Shown here one piece after another: positions 9,097-20,539 of a DNA stretch of 64,000 bases. A program made the position numbers and the translations under genes. The notes beneath the pieces were generated by a model. It did not search any database and had not been told where the DNA came from. It saw nothing but the letters and a program-made list of their open reading frames with translations. The stretch comes from Micrococcus sp. 2A (lineage in GTDB: Bacteria; Actinomycetota; Actinomycetes; Actinomycetales; Micrococcaceae), in assembly GCF_039519235.1 (NCBI RefSeq), contig NZ_CP154351.1, positions 930,001 to 994,000 of the forward strand. Direction: 5' to 3'. Positions within the stretch are counted from its first letter, which is position 1. Each line of letters starts with the position of its first letter.

Positions 9097-9897
9097 GTGC
9101 TACCCCTCGTGCTGGCCACCAAGGAATTCGTGCCCCCGTCCATCAGTGACGGCCACCTCCCGGAGATCTTCCCGTGGATGGGTCACTACGGCACGGGCTT
9201 CGGCAAGCAGATGCTGCTCGTCCTCCTGAGCGTCGTCCTCATCACGGGCTTCTTCGCGTGGGCGATGCGCCGCCCGAAGCTGGTGCCGGGCAAGGCCCAG
9301 TGGCTCGCCGAGTCGGGCTACTCCTTCGTGCGCAACTCCATCGCCAAGGACATCCTGGGGGAGAAGCACTTCAAGCAGTGGGTGCCCCTGCTGTTCGCCC
9401 TCTTCTTCTTCGTGCTGGTGAACAACCTGTTCGGCGCCATCCCGCTACTGCAGCTGCCCTCCTTCTCCCACGCCGGCGCCGCCTACGGCCTCGCGCTCAT
9501 CGTCTATGTGATCTGGATCGGCGTCGGCCTGCGCCACCACGGCCCGCGCTACCTCAAGCTCGCCGTGGTCCCCAGCGGCGTGCCGGGCTGGATCCTCCCG
9601 CTGCTCGTGCCGCTCGAGTTCATCTCCAACTTCCTCGTGCGTCCGCTGACCCACTCCCTGCGTCTGATGGCGACGATGCTCGCCGGCCACATGATCGTCA
9701 TGCTCGCCGGCGCGGGCGCCGCCTTCCTGATCACGCAGACGCACAACCTCGCGCTGCAGGGGACCGGCATCCTCGTGATCCTCGGCTCCGTGGCCCTCTA
9801 CTTCCTGGAGCTGCTCATCATGTACCTCCAGGCGTTCGTGTTCACGCTCCTCACCGCCATCTACGTGCAGGGCGCGATCGACGCGAACGACCACTGA
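9097..9897 (+). CDS. atpB: ATP synthase Fo subunit a
   Basis: Membrane stator subunit forming the proton half-channels against the c-ring. The GTG at 9097 is chosen because GGAGAGG ends six bases before it, giving 266 residues, typical of the family. About five to six membrane helices are visible. [20 protein letters not shown] contains the essential arginine (about residue 189), equivalent to E. coli Arg210. The C-terminal helix [19 protein letters not shown] is also characteristic. It is the first gene of the eight-gene atp operon. Confidence 0.96.
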   Translation: MLPLVLATKEFVPPSISDGHLPEIFPWMGHYGTGFGKQMLLVLLSVVLITGFFAWAMRRPKLVPGKAQWLAESGYSFVRNSIAKDILGEKHFKQWVPLLFALFFFVLVNNLFGAIPLLQLPSFSHAGAAYGLALIVYVIWIGVGLRHHGPRYLKLAVVPSGVPGWILPLLVPLEFISNFLVRPLTHSLRLMATMLAGHMIVMLAGAGAAFLITQTHNLALQGTGILVILGSVALYFLELLIMYLQAFVFTLLTAIYVQGAIDANDH

Positions 9898-10043
9898 CCA
9901 GCCGGGCGGCGACCTCATCCGAGATCGTCGCCACGGTCCGGCGGTTCGCCGCCACCCGACCACTCGGAGCGCCCCACGGGCGCCGCCCGGGCGGACTTAC
10001 CTCCACAACCCTGCCGGCTCCCCGGCACCGTGAAAGGAACACC

Positions 10044-10253
10044 ATGGAAATCTCGGGCTCCCTCAACCTCATCGGCTACGGCCTGGCCGCCATCGGCTCC
10101 GCCATCGGCGTGGGCCTCATCTTCTCCGCCTACATCAACGGCGTCGCCCGTCAGCCCGAGGCCCAGCGCATCCTGCAGCCGATCGCGCTGCTCGGCTTCG
10201 CCCTCGCCGAGGCCCTCGCCATCCTGGGCCTGGTCTTCGCGTTCGTCCTCTGA
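10044..10253 (+). CDS. atpE: ATP synthase Fo subunit c
   Basis: Proteolipid of the rotating c-ring, 69 residues and two transmembrane helices joined by the polar ARQPEAQ loop. The proton-carrying carboxylate is Glu56 in [14 protein letters not shown]. The first helix has the Gly/Ala packing pattern [24 protein letters not shown] upstream is a good ribosome site for the ATG. It is preceded by a 146-base gap with GC-rich inverted repeats, consistent with the separate stoichiometric control usual for this high-copy subunit. Confidence 0.97.
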   Translation: MEISGSLNLIGYGLAAIGSAIGVGLIFSAYINGVARQPEAQRILQPIALLGFALAEALAILGLVFAFVL

Positions 10254-10341
10254 TCCCCTGCACCGCACGGGGCGGGACGCCGTGTCCACGTCGTCCGCAC
10301 CTCACGCCCTGTAGGACACACGACCGAAGGATGGTTGAAAC

Positions 10342-10896
10342 ATGATCAGCAATGGACTGATCCTCGCGGCGGCCGAGGGGGCCAACCCCCTGATCCCCAA
10401 TCCGTGGGAGATCCTCGTCGTCGCGGTGGGCTTCGCCCTGCTCATGTTCATCGTCATCAAGTTCATCGTCCCGACCCTCGAGAAGTCCTACACGGACCGC
10501 GTCGAGGCGATCGAGGGCGGTCTCGCCAAGGCCGAGAAGGCCCAGGCTGAGGCGAACGCGATGATGGCGGACTACGAGTCCCAGCTGGCGGACGCCCGCA
10601 CCGAGGCGAACCGCATCCGCGAGGAGGCTCGCACCGAGGCCACCCAGATCGTGGCCGAGGCCCGCGAGCGTGCCGTCGCCGAGGCGAACCGCGTCTCCGA
10701 GCAGGCCCAGGCCCACATCGCCGCGGAGCGCGCCCAGGCCGCGACGCAGCTCAAGGGCGAGGTCGGCACGCTGGCCACGACGCTCGCGAGCAAGATCGTG
10801 GGCGAGTCCCTGAACGACGATGCGCGCGCGCAGCGCGTGGTCGACCGCTTCCTGGCTGATCTCGATCGGCACCAGAGCGCGGGTGTGGCCGAATGA
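10342..10896 (+). CDS. atpF: ATP synthase Fo subunit b
   Basis: Peripheral-stalk subunit of 184 residues. One N-terminal membrane helix (ILVVAVGFALLMFIVIKFIV, residues about 24-43) is followed by a long Ala/Glu/Arg-rich coiled coil that reaches up to F1. The ATG is preceded by GAAGGATGG. Its stop overlaps the start of atpH. In mycobacteria a second b-like domain is fused to delta; here b and delta are separate proteins, as in most actinobacteria outside that group. Confidence 0.96.
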   Translation: MISNGLILAAAEGANPLIPNPWEILVVAVGFALLMFIVIKFIVPTLEKSYTDRVEAIEGGLAKAEKAQAEANAMMADYESQLADARTEANRIREEARTEATQIVAEARERAVAEANRVSEQAQAHIAAERAQAATQLKGEVGTLATTLASKIVGESLNDDARAQRVVDRFLADLDRHQSAGVAE

Positions 10897-11708
10897 TGAC
10901 GGGTGCATCGAGGGACTCCCTGACCGCCTCTCTGCAGGCTGTCGGTCCGGTGCTGGACGAGGGCGGCGTCGCCCTGGCACGCGAGCTGTTCAGCGCGCTG
11001 GACGTCGTGGACGAGCAGGGGGCGCTGCGGCGTGCCCTGACCGACCCCGCCTGGAGCACCGAGCGCCGTCACGGCCTCGTGGACTCCCTGTTCGGCACCC
11101 GGGCGACCCCCGGTGCTCTGCAGGTCCTCAAGGACCTTGCCGGCCGCCGCTGGTCGGCGGAACGTGACTTCGGCGATGCGCTGGAGACGGTGGCCGCGCA
11201 TGCCGCGGCCGCCGAGTCCGCGCGTGGCGGCCATGACGGCCTGTCCGCCCTCTCGGGCGAGCTGCTGGCCTTCAACCGCCTCACCGAGGAGTCGCACGAG
11301 GTGCAGCGCGCACTGACCGACCGGCAGGCCCCCGTCGAGGCGCGGGCCGCGCTGGCCCGTCGCCTGCTGGGCAGCACCGCCAGCCCGGCCGGGCAGCTGC
11401 TCGTCGAGCGCGCCGTCACGGTTCCCCGTGGCGTCAAGCCCTCCGTGGCCGTCCGCGCGCACGCGGACGTCGTCGCCGAGCGTCAGCGCCAGTGGATCGC
11501 CGAGGTGACGGTCGCCCGTCCCCTGGGGCAGGTCCAGCAGGAGCGGCTCGCAGACGGGCTGCGCCGGACCTTCGGCCGCGACCTCGTCGTAGACGTCACG
11601 GTCGACTCCGCCGTGGTGGGGGGCATCCGGGTCCAGGTGGGCGACGACGTGATCGACGCCTCCGTGGCCAGCCGTCTCAACGACCTCCAGCGCCGGATGG
11701 CCGGCTGA
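10893..11708 (+). CDS. atpH: ATP synthase F1 subunit delta
   Basis: Delta (OSCP-like) subunit linking the peripheral stalk to the top of F1. It has 271 residues, longer than the 177 of E. coli but usual for actinobacteria. The N-terminal helical bundle (SREDS-like start through DPAWSTERRHGLVDSLFG) and the C-terminal beta-rich end VDVTVDSAVVGGIRVQVGDD-VIDASV are recognisable. The start overlaps the atpF stop. Two ATGs (10893, 10896) stand in tandem but in different frames; the first fits this frame. Confidence 0.95.
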   Translation: MMTGASRDSLTASLQAVGPVLDEGGVALARELFSALDVVDEQGALRRALTDPAWSTERRHGLVDSLFGTRATPGALQVLKDLAGRRWSAERDFGDALETVAAHAAAAESARGGHDGLSALSGELLAFNRLTEESHEVQRALTDRQAPVEARAALARRLLGSTASPAGQLLVERAVTVPRGVKPSVAVRAHADVVAERQRQWIAEVTVARPLGQVQQERLADGLRRTFGRDLVVDVTVDSAVVGGIRVQVGDDVIDASVASRLNDLQRRMAG

Positions 11709-11798
11709 CCCCTCGGTCGGCCCCGGACGCACCGCAGAACACACCACCGCATCATCGTCACGTCGATGATCACCAAGCACAGAGAGCAGGGACTGCAG

Positions 11799-13427
11799 AT
11801 GGCCGAATTGACCATCAATGCCGACGACGTCCGCAATGCCTTGAACGATTTCGCGGCATCCTACGAACCGTCCGGCACCGAGCGCACCGAGGTCGGCCGC
11901 GTCATCTCCGCGGCGGACGGCATCGCGCGTGTGGAGGGCCTCCCCTCCGTCATGGCGAACGAGCTGCTGCGCTTCGAGAACGGGATCCTGGGCCTGGCCC
12001 AGAATCTGGACAGCCGCGAGATCGGCGTCGTCGTCCTCGGAGAGTTCCAGCACATCCGCGAGGGCATGGAGGTCCAGCGCACCGGGGAGATCCTCTCCGT
12101 GCCGGTGGGCGACGCCTTCCTCGGTCGCGTGGTGGATCCGCTGGGCGAGCCCATGGACGACCTGGGCCCGATCGAGTCCGAGGGCCGCCGTGCCCTCGAG
12201 CTGCAGGCCCCCACGGTGACCCAGCGCAAGTCGGTGCACGAGCCGCTCCAGACCGGCATCAAGGCGATCGACGCCATGATCCCGATCGGCCGCGGCCAGC
12301 GTCAGCTGCTCATCGGCGACCGCCAGACCGGCAAGACCGCCATCGCCGTGGACGCCATCCTGAACCAGCGCGCCAACTGGGCCACCGGAGATCCTCAGAA
12401 GCAGGTCCGCTGCGTCTACGTGGCCGTCGGCCAGAAGGCGTCGACCATCGCCGGCGTCCGCGCCACCCTCGAGGAGGCCGGCGCCCTGGAGTACACCACC
12501 ATCGTGGCCTCCCCGGCGTCCGACCCGGCCGGCTTCAAGTACCTCGCCCCCTACGCCGGCTCGGCCATCGGCCAGCACTGGATGTACGGCGGCAAGCACG
12601 TGCTGATCATCTTCGACGACCTCTCCAAGCAGGCCGAGGCCTACCGCGCCGTGTCCCTGCTGCTGCGTCGTCCGCCGGGACGCGAGGCCTACCCCGGCGA
12701 CGTGTTCTACCTCCACTCCCGCCTGCTCGAGCGCTGCGCCAAGCTCTCGGACGAGCTGGGTGCGGGCTCCATGACCGGCCTGCCGATCATTGAAACCAAG
12801 GCGAACGACGTCTCGGCGTACATCCCGACCAACGTCATCTCCATCACCGACGGACAGATCTTCCTGCAGTCGGATCTCTTCAACGCCAACCAGCGTCCCG
12901 CCGTGGATGTGGGCATCTCGGTGTCCCGCGTCGGCGGCGCCGCGCAGGTCAAGGCCATGAAGAAGGTCTCCGGCACGCTGAAGCTGGACCTGGCGCAGTA
13001 CCGCGACCAGCAGGCGTTCTCCATGTTCGCCTCGGACCTGGATCCGGCCACGCGCCGCCAGCTCGCCCGCGGCGAGCGCCTCATGGAGCTCCTGAAGCAG
13101 CCCCAGTACTCGCCGTACCCGGTCGAGGAGCAGGTCGTGTCCATCTGGGCCGGCTCCAAGGGCCACCTGGACGAGGTGCCGGTGGAGGACGTGCTCCGCT
13201 TCGAGCGGGAGTTCCTCGATCACCTGCGCCGCCGCGACACCGTGCTCGGCGACATCGCCGCCACGGGCAAGCTCGAAGACGCGACCCTCTCCTCCCTCGA
13301 GGCGGAGATCGCGGACTTCAAGAAGGGCTTCCAGGTCTCGGGCCACGGCGTCGCCGACAACGAGAAGCACGCCGCGATCGGCCAGGACCAGGTCGCGCAG
13401 GAGCAGATCACCAAGCAGAAGCGCTGA
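11799..13427 (+). CDS. atpA: ATP synthase F1 subunit alpha
   Basis: Non-catalytic nucleotide-binding subunit of the F1 hexamer, 542 residues. The ATG at 11799 is preferred: CAGGGA lies upstream and the protein then begins [12 protein letters not shown]. An upstream in-frame ATG at 11766 would add codons including a rare AGA. Walker A is GDRQTGKT (Lys179), and the PAIDVG-type region and SRVGGAAQ are present. The C-terminal tail ends in Gln/Lys-rich residues, as in other actinobacterial alphas that carry a C-terminal extension. Confidence 0.97.
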   Translation: MAELTINADDVRNALNDFAASYEPSGTERTEVGRVISAADGIARVEGLPSVMANELLRFENGILGLAQNLDSREIGVVVLGEFQHIREGMEVQRTGEILSVPVGDAFLGRVVDPLGEPMDDLGPIESEGRRALELQAPTVTQRKSVHEPLQTGIKAIDAMIPIGRGQRQLLIGDRQTGKTAIAVDAILNQRANWATGDPQKQVRCVYVAVGQKASTIAGVRATLEEAGALEYTTIVASPASDPAGFKYLAPYAGSAIGQHWMYGGKHVLIIFDDLSKQAEAYRAVSLLLRRPPGREAYPGDVFYLHSRLLERCAKLSDELGAGSMTGLPIIETKANDVSAYIPTNVISITDGQIFLQSDLFNANQRPAVDVGISVSRVGGAAQVKAMKKVSGTLKLDLAQYRDQQAFSMFASDLDPATRRQLARGERLMELLKQPQYSPYPVEEQVVSIWAGSKGHLDEVPVEDVLRFEREFLDHLRRRDTVLGDIAATGKLEDATLSSLEAEIADFKKGFQVSGHGVADNEKHAAIGQDQVAQEQITKQKR

Positions 13428-13513
13428 CCGAAGGTCGGTGAGGTCAGCGGTCCGGCGTCGGGCCCCCCACGGGGACGACGCCGGGCCGCCCTCCCGCCAG
13501 GGAAAGGATCACC

Positions 13514-15918
<2,405 letters not shown>

Positions 15919-15924
15919 TCCGTC

Positions 15925-16200
15925 ATGGCTGAGCTCGAGGTGGAGATCGTCTCCGAGGAGAGGTCCATCTGGAAGGGCGCGGCGTCGGCCGTCTCGGCGC
16001 GCACCTACCAGGGTGAGATCGGCATCCTGCCGGGCCACACCCCGCTGCTCGCCGTGCTCGGCGACGGCGAGGTCGTGGTGCGCACCGCCGACGGCGGGAC
16101 CGTGACCGCGCAGGCCAACGGCGGGTTCTTCTCCGTCGACCACGACCGCGTGGTGATCGCCGCGACGTCCGCCCGCCTGGGCGACGCCGCAGCCGTCTGA
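15925..16200 (+). CDS. atpC: ATP synthase F1 subunit epsilon, short form
   Basis: Epsilon subunit at the foot of the rotor. Its 91 residues match only the N-terminal beta-sandwich domain (ERSIWKGAASAVSARTYQGEIGILPGHTPLLAVL and GGFFSVDHDRVVIAA). E. coli epsilon has 138 residues, B. subtilis 132 and M. tuberculosis 121. The C-terminal helix pair that inhibits ATP hydrolysis is therefore missing. The frame ends in a clean TGA, and no continuation in another frame is seen before the next gene at 16223, so this looks like a natural short form. Confidence 0.95.
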   Translation: MAELEVEIVSEERSIWKGAASAVSARTYQGEIGILPGHTPLLAVLGDGEVVVRTADGGTVTAQANGGFFSVDHDRVVIAATSARLGDAAAV

Positions 16201-16222
16201 GCCGCGCGGTCCAGGCACGACC

Positions 16223-16657
16223 ATGAGGGGCCCGGTGCTCATCGTCCTGGTCGGCGTGCTGGCAGTCCTCGGACTGCTGGCCGTCGCCGGACTGGTGCGG
16301 CACCGGGCCCTTCTGCGTGCGCCGGGGTCGTTCCCGGGGATCGCGGTCACCGGTCGGGGACGGCCCCGGCGGGTGATCGGCCGCTACGACGAGCGCGTCC
16401 TGGTGCTCAACGGGTTCATGCCCGCCGGCCCGCTCGCGTGGCGGGGGGAGCGCTGGGCGCTCCAGATGGACCGGGTGCCGGATGCGGCGCCCGTGGGTCA
16501 GACGGTCCTCGACGTCCACGGGGGCAGCGAGCCGGTCCGCCTGACGGTGGACGAGGCCGACGCCGGCGCCCTCCGCGCGTGGTGCGAGGCCGGGCCGTCC
16601 CAGGCCGGGCAGCTGTGGTGGCGCAGCGACGGGTCCACCCCCCGCACGCGCCGCTGA
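16223..16657 (+). CDS. DUF2550 family membrane-anchored protein
   Basis: A 144-residue protein with one N-terminal hydrophobic helix (residues about 3-25) followed by a soluble basic domain (APGSFPGIAV, RYDERVLVLNGFMPAGP, VPDAAPVGQTVLDV). It matches the DUF2550 pattern that follows atpC in many actinobacteria, for example Rv1312. The function is unknown. It starts 22 bases after atpC and may be the last gene of the atp transcript. DUF2550 assignment is from pattern and position. Confidence 0.8.
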   Translation: MRGPVLIVLVGVLAVLGLLAVAGLVRHRALLRAPGSFPGIAVTGRGRPRRVIGRYDERVLVLNGFMPAGPLAWRGERWALQMDRVPDAAPVGQTVLDVHGGSEPVRLTVDEADAGALRAWCEAGPSQAGQLWWRSDGSTPRTRR

Positions 16658-16687
16658 CCCCGGTCGGCCCGCTGAACGGAGAGGGCC

Positions 16688-18016
16688 TCATCCTGCCGGC
16701 GTGACCCGTGTCGGCGTCCGCACGAGCACGGTCCGCGTCCCCGCGGGCCCCCACACCACGACGCCGGCCCGCGCCGGGTCGTCCCCGTCGCAGGCCTCCG
16801 CGCCGAGGCTCTCGCGGGGCACGTGGGTCGCCGCCCGCAGGACGGCGTCGGGGTCGAGACCGCGGCGCAGCAGCGCCGCGACGGAGTCCGCGAGGGACCG
16901 GCGGCCGCCCGCGAGCGGGGCCTCCTCCGCTCCGGTCGACGCCGGCGTGCGCCCCAGCCGGGGCGCGTGGTGGCCCGCGTGGATCGTGCGCGGGCCGAGG
17001 CGGTGCCGCGTTCCCGGCGCGGCGCCGGTCGCGGCGACCGCATCGGAGACGAGGCACACGGCCGGGGCCAGGGCCGGATCGCCCAGCAGCAGGTCCACGA
17101 GGTGGTGGGAGACGTGGACGTCGTCGGCGATGAGCTCGAGGCGGAGCCGCCCCCGGCGGGCGGCGTCCAGGAGCAGCGGAAGCGGTCCCGGCTCGCGGTG
17201 GTGGAAGCCGCGCATCGCGTTGAACAGGTGGGTGACCACGGGGCGCGGAGCCCGTCCGCCGCACCGCTCCGTCCTCCGGCGCAACGCCTCCCACCGGTCG
17301 AGCGCCGCCCTCGCCGCGAGCAGGTCCGCGTCGGTGTGGCCGAGGCACGGCACGGTCCCGGCCGCAGCCAGCTCCCGCTCCAGCGCGGCCGACCCGGCGA
17401 GCTCCGGGGCCAGCGTCATGGTGCGCACGAGGCCGCGCGGCCGGCCGCGCAGCGCCGCACGGACCGCGTGGCCGGCGGCCGAGGCGGGCGTGCACAGCGC
17501 GGCCCGGTCGTGGGCGCCGGCGCGGGCGGGGGAGAGGAACGGGCCCTCGAGGTGCACGCCGGCCAGCGAGCCCTCCTCCCACAGCGGCCGCAGCCGGTCG
17601 AGGGCGGAGGCCAGATCCGCGGCGGGCAGTGCCGGCAGCGAGCCGATCACGGTCCCCACCCCGGCGCGGCGCCCGCGCTCGAGCCAGGCGGCCACGTCTC
17701 CGACGGGAGAGGTCGCCAGGTCCACCCCGGCGCCCCCGTGGACGTGATGGTCCAGGAGCGGTCCGGTCACGCGCACGGCGTCCCGGTCCACGCCCGGCTC
17801 CGCCGCGGCGGCCAGCACCTCGCGCGGCGCCGCCTCGGCGGGGCCGGCCCACACGAGGCGCGCGCCGTCGTCGCCCGGTCCGGCCTCCGGAGTCTCCGCC
17901 CACGTCACCAGCCATTCCACCGGGTCCGCTCCGTGGTCCGCGGCCACCCACGGCGCGCGGGCGGAGCGCAGCGGGCCCGTCGGGGGCGCCGGATCAGAAG
18001 AGGCGGGACTCGGCAT
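16688..18016 (-). CDS. nagA: N-acetylglucosamine-6-phosphate deacetylase
   Basis: Amidohydrolase that removes acetate from GlcNAc-6-phosphate during amino-sugar and cell-wall recycling. Metal and substrate motifs are in order: DHHVHGGAG (HxH), HLEGPFLSP (metal Glu), CLGHTDAD (His), THLFNAM (His), LIADDVHV and [10 protein letters not shown] (catalytic Asp). The ATG at 18016 gives 442 residues and overlaps the end of nucS by 23 bases; an ATG at 18040 would overlap by 47. It is probably cotranscribed behind nucS. No nagB or sugar transporter lies nearby. Confidence 0.88.
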   Translation of the reverse strand: MPSPASSDPAPPTGPLRSARAPWVAADHGADPVEWLVTWAETPEAGPGDDGARLVWAGPAEAAPREVLAAAAEPGVDRDAVRVTGPLLDHHVHGGAGVDLATSPVGDVAAWLERGRRAGVGTVIGSLPALPAADLASALDRLRPLWEEGSLAGVHLEGPFLSPARAGAHDRAALCTPASAAGHAVRAALRGRPRGLVRTMTLAPELAGSAALERELAAAGTVPCLGHTDADLLAARAALDRWEALRRRTERCGGRAPRPVVTHLFNAMRGFHHREPGPLPLLLDAARRGRLRLELIADDVHVSHHLVDLLLGDPALAPAVCLVSDAVAATGAAPGTRHRLGPRTIHAGHHAPRLGRTPASTGAEEAPLAGGRRSLADSVAALLRRGLDPDAVLRAATHVPRESLGAEACDGDDPARAGVVVWGPAGTRTVLVRTPTRVTPAG

Positions 18017-18686
18017 CGTCCACGCCGCGCATCGCGTCATAGTCGAGGGTGACGCAGCGGATGCCGCGGTCCTCGGCGAGGGTGCGGGCCTGCGGCTTGA
18101 TCTGCTGCGCTGCGAACACGCCGCTCACGGGCGCGAGGAGGGGGTCGCGGTTCATCAGCTCGAGGTAGCGGGTGAGCTGCTCCACGCCGTCGATGTCCCC
18201 GCGGCGCTTGAGCTCCACGGCCACGGTGCCGTCCGGGCCCTTGGCCAGGATGTCCACGGGGCCGATGGCCGTCATGTACTCGCGGCGCACGAGCGTGTGC
18301 CCGTCGCCGAGCAGCTCGATCTGCTCCGCGAGCAGGCGCTGCAGATCCGCCTCCACGCCGTCCTTCACGAGCCCCGGGTCCACGCCGAGCTCGTGGGAGA
18401 CGTCCGAGAGGACCTCCTCGAGCAGCACCAGCAGCCGGTCGTCCGACTTCTTCGCCTGGACGCGCCACACGGCGACGACGCCCTGGGCCGCCTGCTCCTC
18501 GCTCGGCTCCTCGACATGGAGGGTGGCCGGCGGGCTCATCCAGTTGAGGGGCTTGTAGGAGCCGCCGTCGGAGTGGACCAGCACCGAGCCGTCCGCCTTC
18601 ACCATGAGGAGGCGGGTGGCGGAGGGCAGGTGGGCGTTGAGGCGGCCCTCGTAGGTCACGGAGCAGCGGGCAATGACGAGGCGCAC
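17994..18686 (-). CDS. nucS: Mismatch-specific endonuclease NucS (EndoMS)
   Basis: NucS cleaves both strands at G-T, G-G and T-T mismatches and provides the non-canonical mismatch repair of most actinobacteria, which lack MutS/MutL. At 230 residues it has the N-terminal DNA-binding/dimerisation domain and a C-terminal RecB-like nuclease core with [22 protein letters not shown] (Asp, Glu, Lys catalytic set). The last residues ESRLF resemble the C-terminal clamp-binding motif of the family. The start is a GTG with a -10 hexamer six bases before it, implying a leaderless transcript. Confidence 0.95.
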   Translation of the reverse strand: MRLVIARCSVTYEGRLNAHLPSATRLLMVKADGSVLVHSDGGSYKPLNWMSPPATLHVEEPSEEQAAQGVVAVWRVQAKKSDDRLLVLLEEVLSDVSHELGVDPGLVKDGVEADLQRLLAEQIELLGDGHTLVRREYMTAIGPVDILAKGPDGTVAVELKRRGDIDGVEQLTRYLELMNRDPLLAPVSGVFAAQQIKPQARTLAEDRGIRCVTLDYDAMRGVDDAESRLF

Positions 18687-18692
18687 CGGTCC

Positions 18693-18698
18693 AGTCTA
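18693..18698 (-). promoter_or_regulatory. -10 element of nucS (leaderless)
   Basis: TAGACT on the minus strand, with six bases between it and the GTG start of nucS. The transcript would begin at or next to the start codon. No ribosome site is present. Confidence 0.65.
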
Positions 18699-18753
18699 GG
18701 GGCGGGCCCGCCCCTCGGCGCCGCGGCGGACGGCGCTGTGCCAGCATGGACGC

Positions 18754-19116
18754 ATGCCCCGCTCCCACCGCCCGCGCCGCTCGTCCGCTCCGCGCCGGGG
18801 CGAGCGGTCGGGGTCGGGGGACGCCTCACGACGCTCCCGCCCCGGTCCAGGCCGGGTCGATCCCCTCGAGGAGCGCCTCGGCCTGGACCCGGGCTACGCG
18901 CACGAGAGCGGCAGCGACGGCGGCTGGCACGTGCGCCAGATCCCCGCGTGGCGCGCGGTGAAGGACTACTCCTGCCCCGGCTGCGGACGCGTGATCCGCC
19001 AGGGCCAGGCCCACCTCGTGGCGTGGCGCTCCGACTGGATCATGGGAGACGCGGACGCCGGAGAGGACCGGCGCCACTGGCACCCCGTGTGCTGGCGCAC
19101 GAGGGCCAGCCGCTGA
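18754..19116 (+). CDS. Small zinc-ribbon-like protein, conserved near nucS
   Basis: A 120-residue protein. The first 45 residues are Arg/Ser/Gly-rich and probably disordered. The rest carries CPGCGRVIRQGQAHLV followed by HWHPVCW, a Cys2-His/Cys arrangement suited to one zinc ion. Proteins of this pattern stand next to nucS in other actinobacteria and are often labelled ATP/GTP-binding without evidence. It is divergent from nucS across 67 bases. Function is unknown; nucleic-acid or protein binding is only a guess. Confidence 0.75.
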   Translation: MPRSHRPRRSSAPRRGERSGSGDASRRSRPGPGRVDPLEERLGLDPGYAHESGSDGGWHVRQIPAWRAVKDYSCPGCGRVIRQGQAHLVAWRSDWIMGDADAGEDRRHWHPVCWRTRASR

Positions 19117-19128
19117 GGATCGTCCCGG

Positions 19129-20436
19129 TCACCGGGTCTCCTGCCGCGGGATGAACACCTCGCGGACGATCAGCAGCAGGGCGGCCGCCGTCGGGATGGC
19201 CATGAGCGCCCCGAGCACGCCGAGCAGGGTGCCGCCCGCGATCACGGCGATCACCGCGACGGCGGCGGGCACGTCCACCGCGCGGGACATGACGCGGGGG
19301 GAGACGACGTAGGCCTCGACCTGCAGGTAGACGACGTAGATCGCCGCGAACAGCGCGGCGGACTGCCACGAGTCCAGGAGGGAGATGAGGGTGATGACCG
19401 TCCCGCCGATCATCGCCCCCACGAGCGGGATGAACGCCATGATGGCGGCGAAGAACGCGAGCAGGGCCGCGAACGGGGTGCCGGCGATGCTCATGGCGAT
19501 GAAGGCGACCGTGGCGTTCAGCGCGGCCACGAGGGTCTGGCCCATGACGTAGAGGCCCACGGAGGAGGTGATCTCCTCCGAGAGCTCACGGACACGCGCG
19601 CGGCGCGAGCGGGGCGCCAGGCGGTAGGCCCAGTGCTTGATGTGCGGCAGGGAGGAGAGGAAGTACAGGGTCAGGACCACCACGACCACCGTGACGAACA
19701 GGGAGTTCAGCACGGTTTGGCCGAGGCCCACGATCCCGCCGAAGAGGGCGGCCACCGAGGCTCCGTCGCCGTTGAGCTGGTCCGTGTGCTGGCGCACCGC
19801 GTCCTGGATGTGGAACTGGGCGTCGAGGGCGAGGAACCACTCCGAGCGCATCACCTCCTCCACCGTCGCGGGGATCTCCTCCGCGAGCTGGGTGGACTGC
19901 TCCACCGCGGTGGGGATCAGCAGGGAGATGAAGGCGGCCGCGACGGCGGCGAGGCCCAGGGCGGCCACGAGGACTCCGGCCCAGCGGGGGGCTCCCCATC
20001 GCTCGAAGCGGCGCACGATGGGGTCCAGGCCGAGGGCGATGAACAGGGCGGCCATGATCATCACGAGCAGCTGCTGGTTGGTGGCCAGGAATCCCAGGAC
20101 GGCGAGGGCGAGCAGGACGCCCGTCGTGAGCAGGAAACCGGTGCTCACCGGCGATCGGAACGAGACCGTGGGGGTCGCCTCGGTGGGCTCCGGGACCGGC
20201 TCGTCCTGTGCGGCGTCGTCGCCGGGCGCGGTCGCCGGGCCGGAGCGGCGCCAGGCGAGGGGGCGCAGACTCAGGCGGCCGCGGACCGGGGAGCCCTCCG
20301 GCGGAGCGCCGACCGGGCTCGAGTCGGCCGGGGTGGACGGGTGCGCGGAGGCACGGGCCGGGCTCGTGGACGCGCCGTGGGTGGGCAAGGCGGCGTCCGG
20401 CGCGGCCTGGGGCGCCTGGTCCTCGGGATGATGCAC
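19129..20436 (-). CDS. AI-2E family transporter (PF01594-like permease)
   Basis: Polytopic membrane protein of 435 residues. A Pro/Ala/Ser-rich cytoplasmic N-terminus of about 90 residues precedes about seven to eight hydrophobic segments. MIMAALFIALGLDPIVRRFERWGAPRW, LYFLSSLPHIKHWAYRL and FFAAIMAFIPLVGAMIGGTVITL are typical of the AI-2E family (also YdiK/PerM-like). Substrates of most members are unknown, and autoinducer-2 export should not be assumed. The GTG start is six bases after a TACCCT hexamer on the minus strand, again a leaderless arrangement. Confidence 0.9.
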   Translation of the reverse strand: MHHPEDQAPQAAPDAALPTHGASTSPARASAHPSTPADSSPVGAPPEGSPVRGRLSLRPLAWRRSGPATAPGDDAAQDEPVPEPTEATPTVSFRSPVSTGFLLTTGVLLALAVLGFLATNQQLLVMIMAALFIALGLDPIVRRFERWGAPRWAGVLVAALGLAAVAAAFISLLIPTAVEQSTQLAEEIPATVEEVMRSEWFLALDAQFHIQDAVRQHTDQLNGDGASVAALFGGIVGLGQTVLNSLFVTVVVVVLTLYFLSSLPHIKHWAYRLAPRSRRARVRELSEEITSSVGLYVMGQTLVAALNATVAFIAMSIAGTPFAALLAFFAAIMAFIPLVGAMIGGTVITLISLLDSWQSAALFAAIYVVYLQVEAYVVSPRVMSRAVDVPAAVAVIAVIAGGTLLGVLGALMAIPTAAALLLIVREVFIPRQETR

Positions 20437-20539
20437 GGGATCAGGGTACGGCAGGGGCCGCGGCGGAGGTGGCCGCGGGCGCCCCGGCCGGTCGAGCGTC
20501 TACCGTGGATCCCAGACCGTCTCGAAAGGACCGTGCACC

